64,000 nt of DNA from Thermodesulfobacteriota bacterium (GCA_035325995.1 DAOKYU010000003.1:62001-126000), one strand, 5' to 3'; positions 23,724 to 33,062 are shown, counted from the first letter of the stretch. Made by a program: numbers and translations. The notes: generated by a model not told the origin, from the letters alone.

Positions 23724-25805
23724 CTACATGCCGCGGCTTCTTCTTCCGCGCTCCTGCCTCCTCAGGAGATAAACGGCCGCGATCATCAGAAGCATCGGCA
23801 GAATCATCATCGCCCATCCCGAAAGGGTCGGGACGGCGGTCGCCTCCCCGGGTCCACCCGGCGGAGGGAACGGACTCTCCGTAGGCTCCGACGGAGGGTC
23901 CGAAGGCGTAGGCCCCGGAGGGGCCGGATTCACGTCTGTATTCTCCTCGTCGGAGTTGTCCCCCGGGTCGGGGTCGTCCACGTCGCTTGTAACGGTAACG
24001 TTGTTCGAAGCTACCCCCGGTATCGTCGGTATGATTATTATCGTCGTCACGACGTCGCCGCCGCCGGCTATGTTCTGGAGATCGCACGTCACGACGCCGC
24101 CCGCATGCTCGCAAGACCCCTGCTCCGGGTTTGCGGAAATGAATATCGCCCCGGCCGGGAGCGTATCGGTCACGACTACGTTAGCCGCCACGTCCGGTCC
24201 GGAATTGGATACCGTAACCGTGTACGTAAGCTCCTGATCGACGGTGGCCGGATTCGGCGAGCCCGTCTTGGTAACCGAAATGTCCGCGCTTTCCGGCTCG
24301 GCCTCGACGGCCGTCGTTTCGGTGTCGCTGTTGTTGGCAGTGTTCGGATCGTTAAGGCTGCTGCCGACTGTCACGCTGTTGACGGCGTCCCCGATCGCGG
24401 TCGGAGTGACGGTCATCGTAATCACTACGGTCTGGCCGGGGTTCATGGCGCCTATAGCGCACGTTACGACGCCGGCGGCCTCGTTGCAGGTCCCCTGTCC
24501 GGGATTGGCCGAGCCGAACGTCACCCCCGCCGGAAGCGTATCGACCACTTCCGCGTCGGTGACCGGGTCGGGACCGAGGTTCGAAACCGCGATTGAATAG
24601 GTCAGGTCCTGGTTCACGATTACGGGATTGGGGCTCGACGTCTTGGATATCGAAAGATCGGCGTCCGTCGGCTCGCCTCCCGAGCCCTCGACGGTGGTCG
24701 ACTCGGTCGACGAATTGTCTGTCGGGTCGGGGTCGGGCTGATCGCCGGAGACGACGGCCGTGTTGGCTATAACGCCCGTCTGGGTCGGCGTCGCCTCTAT
24801 CGTGACAGTCGCGTTTCCGCCGTTCGTTATCGTCCCCAGGCTACAGGTAAGCGTCGTTCCGACGAGCGGGTTGCAGGTCCCCTGGCTCGGCGTAATCGTG
24901 CCTATGGTAAAGCTGGCCGGCAGTACGTCCGTCACGGTGACGCCCGTCGCATCGTCCGGCCCGTCGTTCGTGACAGTTAGCGTATACGTAAGGGTGTTAT
25001 TCACTACGACGGGATTAGGAGACGATGTCTTTACCATCGAAAGGTCCGAGGAGCCCTCCACCTCGTTACACACGACTTCCGCCTGCGACTGCGCGATTAC
25101 GATGTCCCCGCTCAGGGCGCCGATCAGGGATAGCACGGTATCCGTCAGGTCGATGCGTATCGCGTTTACGGTTATACCGCGGCTGTTGACGCCGTCGCCC
25201 GTGATTATCTGCTCGTTTAAAACCACCCTTATTCCGAGGAGGTTAATGAGCTCGAAATTCGGAGTCGGACTGGAGTCTATCGTCAAACCCAGCCCGAGCG
25301 TCCCCCCGGCGCCGGCGTTTTCGATCGTAGTGGTGCCGGTCGCGGTCAGCGTTTCGTCCGCACAGCTGCCCGTGACTTCCGCCGTGGTCGCCACCGTATC
25401 GGCACCGATCGTGAGAAGGGGCAGCAGGCCGACTATGCTCAGGTTAAGGCCGTCCACGGTCGAGCTCGACGAGGTGGTATCGTTTCCGATGTCCGAGCTC
25501 GCCTCGGTCGACAAGAGACCTGTGCTCAGTATGCTGCCCACGAGCCCTGAAGACAGGCTCGCGCTGAGGACAGTATCCGAATCGGTATAATCCGGCGGCG
25601 CGCTTCCGGCCGACGGGGCTACGGGTCCGAGGTCTATGCTGACCGCGGGTCCGATCAGCGGCAGCAAATCGAGCTCTGCAAATACGCCGTAAGCCGAGCT
25701 GTTCCCCTCGGTCTGAGCGAGGGCGCCGCCCGCGAGTGAAAGAAAAGACACAACGAATAAAACCGAAAATACGAAGCTTCTGCTAAAGAATCCCAGAGTT
25801 CTCAT
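23724..25805 (-). CDS. Surface protein with DUF11 repeats and IPTL-CTERM sorting signal
   Basis: The 693-residue protein has a signal peptide (VFSVLFVVSFLSLAGGALA), a first half of about 250 residues without known family, and three DUF11 (conserved repeat) domains, each opening with a variant of SKTSSPNPVIVNQDLTYS and ending with Asn/Asp-rich turns (DPDPTDNSSTES). A Pro/Glu-rich stretch leads to VPTLSGWAMMILPMLLM and an Arg cluster: the IPTL-CTERM signal. Such proteins are thought to be processed and placed on the outer surface. A sigma-70 promoter lies upstream at 25886-25914. Confidence 0.88.
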   Translation of the reverse strand: MRTLGFFSRSFVFSVLFVVSFLSLAGGALAQTEGNSSAYGVFAELDLLPLIGPAVSIDLGPVAPSAGSAPPDYTDSDTVLSASLSSGLVGSILSTGLLSTEASSDIGNDTTSSSSTVDGLNLSIVGLLPLLTIGADTVATTAEVTGSCADETLTATGTTTIENAGAGGTLGLGLTIDSSPTPNFELINLLGIRVVLNEQIITGDGVNSRGITVNAIRIDLTDTVLSLIGALSGDIVIAQSQAEVVCNEVEGSSDLSMVKTSSPNPVVVNNTLTYTLTVTNDGPDDATGVTVTDVLPASFTIGTITPSQGTCNPLVGTTLTCSLGTITNGGNATVTIEATPTQTGVIANTAVVSGDQPDPDPTDNSSTESTTVEGSGGEPTDADLSISKTSSPNPVIVNQDLTYSIAVSNLGPDPVTDAEVVDTLPAGVTFGSANPGQGTCNEAAGVVTCAIGAMNPGQTVVITMTVTPTAIGDAVNSVTVGSSLNDPNTANNSDTETTAVEAEPESADISVTKTGSPNPATVDQELTYTVTVSNSGPDVAANVVVTDTLPAGAIFISANPEQGSCEHAGGVVTCDLQNIAGGGDVVTTIIIIPTIPGVASNNVTVTSDVDDPDPGDNSDEENTDVNPAPPGPTPSDPPSEPTESPFPPPGGPGEATAVPTLSGWAMMILPMLLMIAAVYLLRRQERGRRSRGM

Positions 25806-25885
25806 CTCATCCTCCTGTGTGGGTCTATTGGGGCTATTCTATTCCGCTATTTAGAGATTACATTAGCTCATTCACTATCTAGGCA

Positions 25886-25914
25886 ATTATACCACAACAA
25901 AAAATAAGTGCCAA
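25886..25914 (-). promoter_or_regulatory. Sigma-70-type promoter of the DUF11/IPTL gene
   Basis: On the minus strand TTGGCA and a perfect TATAAT (complement at 25886-25891) are separated by 17 bases, about 80 bases before the start codon. Confidence 0.6.
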
Positions 25915-26299
25915 ATCTTATCATTGTTAATTGTTATTTACGTCAATGAGGAGAAAAATTGTCGATGTAGACTTTTTTTGCGGCGCGAAACCCATTTTCG
26001 CAAGGATTGCAGCGAAAAAGGGCGGCCTACGAAGCAAGTGCGGGATAGAAAAACGGGAAAAAGAGATTTCCGGAAAGAGGGAGCAGCCGGGGGAATCTTA
26101 AAGGGGAAAAGAGAGAAGCTGTTTACAGCGGACTCCCCATTTCACTGTTTTAACCCTCGATCTCCCATTCCAATATCTACCGACGGAACAGGTTCGGCCG
26201 TGCCGTGGGGTAATAAATAATCGGCCTCGAAACCTTGCCAACCGCCGCACCGGAAGACCCCTGAGACCTTTCAATAGGGGATTAGAGGGATAAAGGTAA
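25915..26299. other. Intergenic region without a supported gene
   Basis: Between the DUF11 gene's promoter and tRNA-Gln. One 98-codon frame lacks a ribosome site and has an unusually basic composition unlike a real protein. No repeat or RNA is evident. Confidence 0.4.
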
Positions 26300-26373
26300 T
26301 GGCTGGGGCACTAGGATTCGAACCTAGACTGATGGATCCAGAGTCCATAGTACTACCGTTATACTATGCCCCA
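26300..26373 (-). tRNA. tRNA-Gln (anticodon CTG)
   Basis: On the minus strand: acceptor TGGGGCA with TGCCCCA, D arm with TATAACGGTAGTA, anticodon stem ATGGA with TCCAT around CTCTGGA, and T arm CTAGGTTCGAATCCTAG. Anticodon CTG reads CAG (Gln). CCA is encoded after a discriminator G. Confidence 0.94.
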
Positions 26374-26487
26374 GCAGAAGGATAATTAGTATTTATAATA
26401 ACACATATCGAGTCAAGTGCCTTGAATGACCACATGTATTCGATACAATAGAGTAACGGAATATTCAGTCAGGCAAGGAGAAAGGCG

Positions 26488-26667
26488 ATGCCCGCAAAGA
26501 CGCTGACAATAAGCGCCAAAAAGAAAACGGAGCTCAGGGCCAGGGTCGACAAGGCCGTAAAGGACGCCGCCAGGCAGGGATTTATTTTTGTAAAGTCGGG
26601 GTACAGGGAAGACAAGGTAAAAAAATCGAAAGGCGGTTATGAAATCGAGATAGAAGTTCATTCCTAG
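26488..26667 (+). CDS. Small basic protein of 59 residues upstream of queF
   Basis: An ATG at 26488 with AAGGAG about 8 bases upstream opens a 59-residue frame that stops 13 bases before queF. The product is rich in Lys and Arg (MPAKTLTISAKKKTELRARV, then DKAVKDAARQGFIFVKSGYR) and ends with alternating charged and aliphatic residues (YEIEIEVHS). Codon use matches the neighbours, so it is likely real and shares a transcript with queF. I recognise no family. A nucleic-acid-binding role is possible from the charge only. Confidence 0.55.
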   Translation: MPAKTLTISAKKKTELRARVDKAVKDAARQGFIFVKSGYREDKVKKSKGGYEIEIEVHS

Positions 26668-26680
26668 ATTTCGCCCGGAC

Positions 26681-27037
26681 ATGGCAGAGCCCGAATTTCA
26701 CAAGCTGGAGACGTTCGAGAACCGGTACCCGGACAGGGAATACGAGATAGATATATCCTGCCCGGAATTCACCTGCGTCTGCCCCAAGACGGGCCAGCCG
26801 GACTTCGGAACTATAAGGATAAAGTACGTCCCGGGCAGGCTCTGCATAGAGCTCAAGTCGCTAAAGCTGTACATATATTCATACCGTAACGTCGGCACGT
26901 TCCACGAGCACGTGACGAACAAAATCCTCGACGACATAGTCTCTGCGTGCGGCCCCGTAAGGGCGGAGGTCACGGGAGACTTCAACGTGAGGGGCGGAAT
27001 AAAAACCGTCGTCACGGCTTCTTACGAAAGGGATTGA
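26681..27037 (+). CDS. queF: NADPH-dependent 7-cyano-7-deazaguanine reductase
   Basis: The 118-residue enzyme reduces preQ0 to preQ1 in queuosine synthesis, a tRNA modification. The catalytic Cys lies in FTCVCPKTGQPDFG near residue 32, and ELKSLKLYIYSYRN with FHEHVTNKI gives the substrate loop of the unimodular type, which forms a tunnel fold with other subunits. Length fits the short QueF class. It is 13 bases behind a small basic protein gene. No other queuosine genes are in the window. Confidence 0.95.
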   Translation: MAEPEFHKLETFENRYPDREYEIDISCPEFTCVCPKTGQPDFGTIRIKYVPGRLCIELKSLKLYIYSYRNVGTFHEHVTNKILDDIVSACGPVRAEVTGDFNVRGGIKTVVTASYERD

Positions 27038-27139
27038 GGCCTCCCGTTCCGGATTTTTAGGAATCCCGGCCGAAATTATTTCTCAATTCATCCTCGTGGG
27101 GTTAATATCTTTATATACCACCCGGAGGATGCCGAACGC

Positions 27140-27952
27140 TTGCTTTTAAAGGCTCAGATAATAATCACGGCCGTCATAATCCTGACAATAATCGGGATCG
27201 CCGTGGCCGCGCCCTACGTCGCGCCCTATAAATACGACGAGACGGACTTCCGGAACGCGCTCAGCAAGCCAGGCGGAAAACACCTCCTGGGCACGGACCA
27301 GGAAGGGAGGGACATGCTGAGCCGGATCATCTACGGCTCGCGTGTCTCGATAGCCGTAGCGCTCGGGACGGCGGGCATAGCGCTCGTAATCGGCACATTT
27401 TACGGCGCCGTGTCGGGCTATGTCGGGGGCAAGGTGGACGAGCTCATGATGAGGGTGGTGGACGTATTCTATTCCCTTCCCGACCTTCTTCTTATCGTTC
27501 TCATCACGCTGGTCATAGGAAGGGGCGTCCTCGGAATAGTGCTCGCCCTCGGCCTCACCGCGTGGATGAGGGTCGCGAGGATAGCGCGCGGAAGCGTCCT
27601 TCAGCTAAAGGAAGTCGAATACGTCCAGTCGGCCAGGAGCCTCGGCGCTTCTCCCGCGCGAATCCTGGGGGTCCACATTATCCCGAACATACTTAGCCCG
27701 CTGATTATCACGCTCACGTTTTCCGTTCCCTATGCGATCCTGGCCGAATCTACACTCAGCTTCCTCGGCCTCGGGATAGCCCCGCCCGAATCGAGCTGGG
27801 GGACTCTCGCGAGCACGGGATGGCAGGGCATAAGGACGTTCCCCCATCTCATCGTCTTTCCGAGCCTCGCTATTTTCATTACGGCTTTTTCATTTAACCT
27901 ATTTGGAGAAGGTATAAGGGATTATCTCGACCCCCAGAGAGTAAGGAGGTAA
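27140..27952 (+). CDS. Oligopeptide/dipeptide-type ABC permease, OppC/DppC-like (orphan)
   Basis: The 270-residue permease begins with a TTG start and has the OppC pattern: HLLGTDQEGRDMLSRIIYG, six transmembrane helices and the EAA loop (EYVQSARSLGASPARILGVH), which contacts the ATPase. The C terminus contains LSFLGLGIAPPESSWG and GEGIRDYLDP, classic for the family. The usual OppB, OppD, OppF and binding protein genes are absent, so the rest must be encoded elsewhere. The gene ends 7 bases before the transglycosylase gene, whose ribosome site overlaps its last codons. Confidence 0.88.
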   Translation: MLLKAQIIITAVIILTIIGIAVAAPYVAPYKYDETDFRNALSKPGGKHLLGTDQEGRDMLSRIIYGSRVSIAVALGTAGIALVIGTFYGAVSGYVGGKVDELMMRVVDVFYSLPDLLLIVLITLVIGRGVLGIVLALGLTAWMRVARIARGSVLQLKEVEYVQSARSLGASPARILGVHIIPNILSPLIITLTFSVPYAILAESTLSFLGLGIAPPESSWGTLASTGWQGIRTFPHLIVFPSLAIFITAFSFNLFGEGIRDYLDPQRVRR

Positions 27953-27959
27953 CTTTCCG

Positions 27960-30044
27960 ATGTACACCCGTAATTCGAAATCATATATAAAGTACGGCGC
28001 CTCCGTTCTGGCGCTTTGCGCGCTTTCGTTTATCGTTCCGGGCCCGGATTCGTCTGCCCAGATAAACTGCCAGTCCGAGATATACCTGCCCGCCAAGCCC
28101 GACGCCAAAGACAGGTTCAAAAAGGGCTACTGCTTCATCCAGGTGGGCCGGTTCCAGGAAGGCGTGACGAGGCTCGAGGGCGTCGAAAAGGAGCTCCCGA
28201 CGGTGGCTGATTACGTCCTCTACTACCAGGCCGCGGGATACGAAAACCTCGGGAATTATCCGCAGGCCTCGCTGCTTTTCAACCGCGTGCTGACGGAATA
28301 CCCCGGAAGCGGCGTCAGGAAGAAGGCCTTCGAGCGCCTGGGCAACATCTACATGCAGTCCGGCGATTACGCCAACGCCGAGAGGATTTTCAGGGCGCTT
28401 TACGCCGAGGAGGGATCCCGCGGCTCGAAGTCTGCGTATCTTTACAGCCTCGCGGAGGCCCTCGAAAAGCAGGGCCGCTACCCCGAGGCCGTGACCGCGT
28501 ACAAACAGGTCTGGGTGGAATACCCCGAATCCAAAGAATCGTCCCCGGCGCAGGCGGCGGCCCGCCGCGTGAGCACCGCCGGCGGGGTGGCGTTCGTTCC
28601 CACGGAGTCCGACTACCTCCAAAGGGCCGACACCCTTTTTAAATATTCGAGGTGGTCTTCTGCGGTACAGAACTACGAGATGGTCACCTCCAAAAGCACG
28701 CAGGCAAGGACGAACATGGGAATCGCCATGGTCAACGCCGGGAGGCTTAACGAGGCCGAGACGGTGCTGAGCACGATCAACTCGCCCGAGTCCCTCTTCT
28801 GGAGGGGTAAGCTTAAATCCAAGCAAGGGCTCGACGGCGAGGCTGCGTCGCTCTACTCACAGATAAGCACCCGCTTCCCGTCGAGCGAGCTCGCTCCCGA
28901 GGGGCTTTACAACGCAGCAAGGCTCTACCAGATCAACGACCAGAACCAGAGCGCGATCAAGACCTACGACGTCCTCATAAGAACCTACCCCAAGAACAAG
29001 TACGCCGAGGACGGCGCATGGAACCTCGGCTGGATTTATTACAGGAAGGGAATGTATCCCGAGGCGCTCGCGACGTTCTCCGCCTTCACCGATTCGTCGT
29101 CCTCTTTTAACGCCTCCAACGCCCGCTACTGGAAGGCGAGGACCCTCGAAAAACAGGGCAGAAGGGACGAGGCCCTTGCAGAATACACGGCCCTCGCCGC
29201 GCTCACTCCCCCGACGTATCACTCCTACCTCGCGCAGCAGAAAACGGGCGTCACCCCCGCCTTCGCCAACGTAAATCCCGAGACGACGGCACTCGGCCCC
29301 GAGGCTGCCGCAAGGAAGCAGAAGGCCGAGCTCCTTATCGAGCTCGGGCTGCCGGATGACGCGAGACTCGAAATAGAGAAGATGGAGAGCGCCGCCGGGA
29401 CGCAGGAAGAGTTCGTCGCCGTGAGCCTCCTTTACGCGAAGGTAGACGACTATAACAGCTCGATAAAGGTCGCTCAGGACATCGGTCTCCCCCAGGCCAA
29501 CAGCCTCTCGTTCCCGAGGGGGTTCAAGGATATAGTCGGCCCCTACGCCAGAAAGTACGGCGTCGACGAGCTTCTGGTTTATTCCGTCATAAGGGAGGAG
29601 AGCAGGTTCCAGAAGGACGTCGTCTCGCCCGCCGACGCGGTAGGGCTGATGCAGCTCATACCGCCCACGGCGAGGACTGTCGCGAGGCAGATAGGCCTCA
29701 GCGGCTTTACGGTCGAGATGCTTACGATCCCGCGCATAAACATCGAGATGGGCATATTCTATCTGAAGCAGGTATTGGACGAGTTCGGCGGCGACGTCGA
29801 GCTCGCCCTGGCTAGCTACAACGCCGGCCCCAACCGCGCCGCCACCTGGAAGACCCAATACTACGGGCTCGAAAAGGACGAATTCATAGAAGAGATTCCG
29901 TTCCGCGAAACGAGGAACTATATAAGAAGGATCCTGAGAAGCTACGGCGCGTACAAGGCGATCTACGGGAGCTCGGCCTCGGCGGCGGAGCCCCCGGCAA
30001 AAACGGCGCCCGGGACGAGCGGTGCGAAATATCCCGTGAACTAG
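27960..30044 (+). CDS. Lytic murein transglycosylase with TPR-like repeats (Slt type)
   Basis: The 694-residue protein has a signal peptide, a long alpha-superhelical region of TPR-type repeats (residues about 40-520, e.g. GNYPQASLLFNRVLTEYPG and GRYPEAVTAYKQVWVEYPE), and a C-terminal lysozyme-like domain with the catalytic Glu in VIREESRFQKDVVSPADAVG, then LMQLIPPTA and a YNAGPN loop. It cleaves peptidoglycan glycan strands with 1,6-anhydro ends. GGAGG overlaps the end of the upstream permease gene. The last 4 bases overlap hisH on the opposite strand. Confidence 0.92.
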   Translation: MYTRNSKSYIKYGASVLALCALSFIVPGPDSSAQINCQSEIYLPAKPDAKDRFKKGYCFIQVGRFQEGVTRLEGVEKELPTVADYVLYYQAAGYENLGNYPQASLLFNRVLTEYPGSGVRKKAFERLGNIYMQSGDYANAERIFRALYAEEGSRGSKSAYLYSLAEALEKQGRYPEAVTAYKQVWVEYPESKESSPAQAAARRVSTAGGVAFVPTESDYLQRADTLFKYSRWSSAVQNYEMVTSKSTQARTNMGIAMVNAGRLNEAETVLSTINSPESLFWRGKLKSKQGLDGEAASLYSQISTRFPSSELAPEGLYNAARLYQINDQNQSAIKTYDVLIRTYPKNKYAEDGAWNLGWIYYRKGMYPEALATFSAFTDSSSSFNASNARYWKARTLEKQGRRDEALAEYTALAALTPPTYHSYLAQQKTGVTPAFANVNPETTALGPEAAARKQKAELLIELGLPDDARLEIEKMESAAGTQEEFVAVSLLYAKVDDYNSSIKVAQDIGLPQANSLSFPRGFKDIVGPYARKYGVDELLVYSVIREESRFQKDVVSPADAVGLMQLIPPTARTVARQIGLSGFTVEMLTIPRINIEMGIFYLKQVLDEFGGDVELALASYNAGPNRAATWKTQYYGLEKDEFIEEIPFRETRNYIRRILRSYGAYKAIYGSSASAAEPPAKTAPGTSGAKYPVN

Positions 30045-30682
30045 GCCGAAGCGGCCTTAATCTTTCCGCCCGTGAGCGCCGCGAAGTTCCTGAGTATGCG
30101 GAGGCCGTCGGCGCTGCTCTTCTCGGGGTGGAACTGGCAGGCGAATAGGTTTTCCCCGGCGACGGCGGCAGTAAACTCGACGCCGTAATTCGACGTGACC
30201 GCGACGACGCCCGCGTCCTTCGGTACCGGGTAATAGGAATGGACGAAGTAGAACCAGTTTCCGTCCGGGATTCCGGCGAGCACCGGGCTTTCCTTCCTTA
30301 TAAAGACCCTGTTCCATCCCATGTGCGGGACCTTGAGCCTCTCTTCTTCGGAAGGAGAGAATCTCACCACTCTCCCTTCGAGGATGCCGAGCCCGGGAAC
30401 GTCCGGGGATTCGTCGCTCCCCTCGAACAGCACCTGTAGCCCGAGGCAGATACCCAGGAACGGCTTGCCCGAATCTACGTGCTCCTTTATGGGGTCCACG
30501 AGCCCGTACCCGGCCAGGTTTCTCATACAGTCGCCGAAAGCGCCGACGCCCGGCAGGACGAGCCCGTCAGCACGTGATATCTCGTGCGGCTCCCTCGTTA
30601 CGGACGCGTCGATACCCTGGCTGAGAAACGCCTTCCCGACGCTTCTTAAATTCCCCATTCCGTAATCTACTATGACGATCAT
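30041..30682 (-). CDS. hisH: Imidazole glycerol phosphate synthase, glutamine amidotransferase subunit
   Basis: The 213-residue subunit supplies ammonia from glutamine to HisF for the fifth step of histidine synthesis. Visible motifs: VDYGMGNLRSVGKAF, the catalytic Cys in GICLGLQVLFEGSDE near residue 80 and the His-Glu pair in ACQFHPEKSS near 185. It follows hisB by 8 bases, giving a hisB-hisH unit. Its stop overlaps the stop of the convergent transglycosylase gene by 4 bases. hisF is not in the window. Confidence 0.95.
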   Translation of the reverse strand: MIVIVDYGMGNLRSVGKAFLSQGIDASVTREPHEISRADGLVLPGVGAFGDCMRNLAGYGLVDPIKEHVDSGKPFLGICLGLQVLFEGSDESPDVPGLGILEGRVVRFSPSEEERLKVPHMGWNRVFIRKESPVLAGIPDGNWFYFVHSYYPVPKDAGVVAVTSNYGVEFTAAVAGENLFACQFHPEKSSADGLRILRNFAALTGGKIKAASA

Positions 30683-30690
30683 TGCTTTAT

Positions 30691-31281
30691 TTAGAGCGTG
30701 CCCTTGGTCGAGGGCACCGACGACGACCTCGGGTCTATGCCGGAGGCCTTGTCGAGCGCCCGCCCGACGGCCTTGAATACGGCCTCTATGACGTGATGGA
30801 GGTTGTCCCCGTACCTGAGCTCGATGTGGAGGTTACAGAGTAGCGTATTCGAAAATGACTTGAAGAATTCCTCGCCTAGCTCGATGTCGAACTCCCCGAC
30901 CTTCGTCTTCGGCACGGTAACGTTATATACGAGATACGGCCGCCCGCTGAGATCGACCGACGCGAAGGCGAGCGTCTCGTCGAACGGGACGAAGGCCTCC
31001 CCGAACCTCGTGATCGACTTCTTGTCCCCGAGGGCTTTTAGGAAGGCGTCCCCGAGCGCGAGGCCGACGTCTTCGACCGTGTGGTGGAAATCCACTTCTA
31101 TGTCCCCGACCGCCTTTATGTCGAGGTCGAAGTAGCCGTGCCTCGAAAACTGCGCCAGCATGTGGTCGAAGAACGGTATTCCGGTGTCTATGTCGAAATT
31201 TCCCTCGCCGTCGAGGTTTATCTCGACCTCGACCTTTACCTCCGAGGTTACTCTTTCAGTCCTTGCTTTCCTGTCGGCCAT
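30691..31281 (-). CDS. hisB: Imidazoleglycerol-phosphate dehydratase
   Basis: The 196-residue enzyme removes water from imidazole glycerol phosphate in histidine synthesis. The two metal-binding repeats are seen: FFDHMLAQFSRHG with DFHHTVEDVGLALGDA, and LHIELRYGDNLHHVIEAVFKA. There is no fused phosphatase domain, so it is the short monofunctional type. hisH follows 8 bases downstream. Confidence 0.95.
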   Translation of the reverse strand: MADRKARTERVTSEVKVEVEINLDGEGNFDIDTGIPFFDHMLAQFSRHGYFDLDIKAVGDIEVDFHHTVEDVGLALGDAFLKALGDKKSITRFGEAFVPFDETLAFASVDLSGRPYLVYNVTVPKTKVGEFDIELGEEFFKSFSNTLLCNLHIELRYGDNLHHVIEAVFKAVGRALDKASGIDPRSSSVPSTKGTL

Positions 31282-31388
31282 AATTGCTAAGAATCATATC
31301 AGAAATTATGTGAGTGTCCAATGCCTGCGCGCACTTAAAACCGCCGGGGTGTTTCGCGTGAAAGCCGCACCGAGTACAATATAGCCCC

Positions 31389-31820
31389 ATGAAAATCGCT
31401 CTTACCGACGAGACGGGCGAGCTCGACGCGAGCTACAGGGCACGGGTCAAAAAGATTGCCGGTGCTGTACTCGGGAGTCTCGATGTGGACAAAGCCTCCG
31501 AGCTCTCAGTCACGTTCATCGGCGACGCCGAAATGCGGGCGCTCAACAAATCCTGGCGGGGCATCGACCGCGCAACCGACGTCCTCTCCTTCCCCCAGGA
31601 CGGCGAAGGCCCCGTCCCGCTTCTTGGCGATATAGTGATCTCGCTCGATACGACGAGGCGTCACGCCGTCAGATACGGCAACACATTTCACGAGGAAATA
31701 AAAAAGCTCATAGTCCACGGCATACTCCACCTCCTCGGGCACGACCACAAAAAAAAGAAGGAAAAAGAGATAATGCGGGGCCTCGAAGAGGAGCTATTGG
31801 AGGAAATAAGAGAGCTCTAG
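31389..31820 (+). CDS. ybeY: Endoribonuclease YbeY (rRNA maturation)
   Basis: The 143-residue zinc protein works in 16S rRNA 3'-end maturation and ribosome quality control. The metal motif HGILHLLGHDH lies near residue 115, and SVTFIGDAEMRALNKSWRG with ATDVLSFPQ is typical. TACAAT at 31375-31380 directly in front of the gene may be the -10 box, giving a very short leader. It converges with the CNNM genes. Confidence 0.93.
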   Translation: MKIALTDETGELDASYRARVKKIAGAVLGSLDVDKASELSVTFIGDAEMRALNKSWRGIDRATDVLSFPQDGEGPVPLLGDIVISLDTTRRHAVRYGNTFHEEIKKLIVHGILHLLGHDHKKKKEKEIMRGLEEELLEEIREL

Positions 31821-31829
31821 CGGACCGGG

Positions 31830-33062
31830 CTATTTCTTCTTTTTTTGAACCACCCTCACCTCGTCTATAGAGCGCGAGGTCGCCTTCGTAACCGTAAACT
31901 GCCACCCGCCGTGCTTTATCTTGTCCCCCGGCCTCGGGATAGTGCCCGACTGCGTAAGCAGGAACCCGCCCAGGGTTTCGTAGTCGTCGCTCTCGGGTAT
32001 GCCGAGCGCGAGGTCGTCGTTTATTACGTCTATCTCTATCTTCGGATTTACGAGATACTCGTTCTCCCCCGTCTTCCTCCAGAGCTTGACCCCCTTGTCG
32101 TACTCGTCCTCTATCTCGCCCACGACCTCTTCGAGGATATCTTCGAGGGCGATGATCCCGACGGCCCCGCCGTACTCGTCGACGACGACCGCGAGGCCCG
32201 CTATACCTTCTTTCATCTCGTCGAGGAGCTCGTCTACGAACTTAGACTCGGGCACGTAATAAGGCGGGCGGGCGAAGCTCTTCACCTTTTCGTCCGGGCT
32301 CTCGCCGAGGAGGTAGAACGAATGAAGCATGCCCGTGATGTTGTCCACCCTCGACGAATAAATCGGTATGCGCGTATGGCCGGTCTCGTTTATCATGCGT
32401 ATGGCGTCGCGGACGGTGGCGTCCTCGCTGAGCGCGCTTACGTGAATGAGGGGGATCATTATCTCGGCTACCGTCGTCTCCGAGAACCTGAATATCCTCT
32501 TTATCATCCTGTCCTTGTAATCGACCCTGGGGACGGTCGTGTCGCCCTCTATAACCCCTATGAGCTCTTCGCGGGTGACGAAGACGCTCTTCGTGCTCCC
32601 GATGAGCGTGAGAATCTTCTTCGTGAAAACGTTGACCACCACAAGAACAGGGTAGAGAATCCACGAGGCTACGATGAGAGGATATATCGCCCAGAGGATG
32701 ACAGTGTCCCTTTTTCTCTGAAATACCGCCTTGGGGACTATCTGCCCGAATATGACTATGAGAGGGGAGAGGATCGCGATGGCGTAGAGCTCAGACCCCT
32801 TGCCGTATTCCTTTTCGAAGTAGAGCGTCATCACGACCGTGCTCGTTATGAGCGCGAGGTTTATGCCGACGAGGGTCGTGCTTACGAACCGCTCTATCTC
32901 GGAGAAAGCGTTCATGACGAGCTTTGCGCTCTGCGAGCCGCGGTCGGCGAGCGACTTAAGCTTTATCTTGTCGCACGAGACGAGCGCTATCTCCGAGCCC
33001 GCGAAGAACCCCTGGACGACGAGCGAAACGGCGACTATGGCTATGACTATCTCAAGCGACAT
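31830..33062 (-). CDS. CNNM/CorC-family membrane protein with CBS domains (copy 1)
   Basis: The 410-residue protein has an N-terminal DUF21/CNNM membrane domain with four hydrophobic segments (IVIAIVAVSLVVQGFFAGSEIAL...), a CBS pair (MIPLIHVSALSEDATVRDAI and HTRIPIYSSRVDNITGMLHS), and a CorC-type C-terminal domain (DEYGGAVGIIALEDILEE near 300). The family is linked to Mg2+ or Co2+ extrusion; older names include hemolysin C. It overlaps the upstream paralogue by 11 bases, so translation is likely coupled. Confidence 0.9.
   Translation of the reverse strand: MSLEIVIAIVAVSLVVQGFFAGSEIALVSCDKIKLKSLADRGSQSAKLVMNAFSEIERFVSTTLVGINLALITSTVVMTLYFEKEYGKGSELYAIAILSPLIVIFGQIVPKAVFQRKRDTVILWAIYPLIVASWILYPVLVVVNVFTKKILTLIGSTKSVFVTREELIGVIEGDTTVPRVDYKDRMIKRIFRFSETTVAEIMIPLIHVSALSEDATVRDAIRMINETGHTRIPIYSSRVDNITGMLHSFYLLGESPDEKVKSFARPPYYVPESKFVDELLDEMKEGIAGLAVVVDEYGGAVGIIALEDILEEVVGEIEDEYDKGVKLWRKTGENEYLVNPKIEIDVINDDLALGIPESDDYETLGGFLLTQSGTIPRPGDKIKHGGWQFTVTKATSRSIDEVRVVQKKKK

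Noticed and set aside
25924..26220. A 98-codon plus-strand frame between the DUF11 gene and tRNA-Gln
   Set aside because: No ribosome site, extremely basic, and codon use differs from the neighbours.
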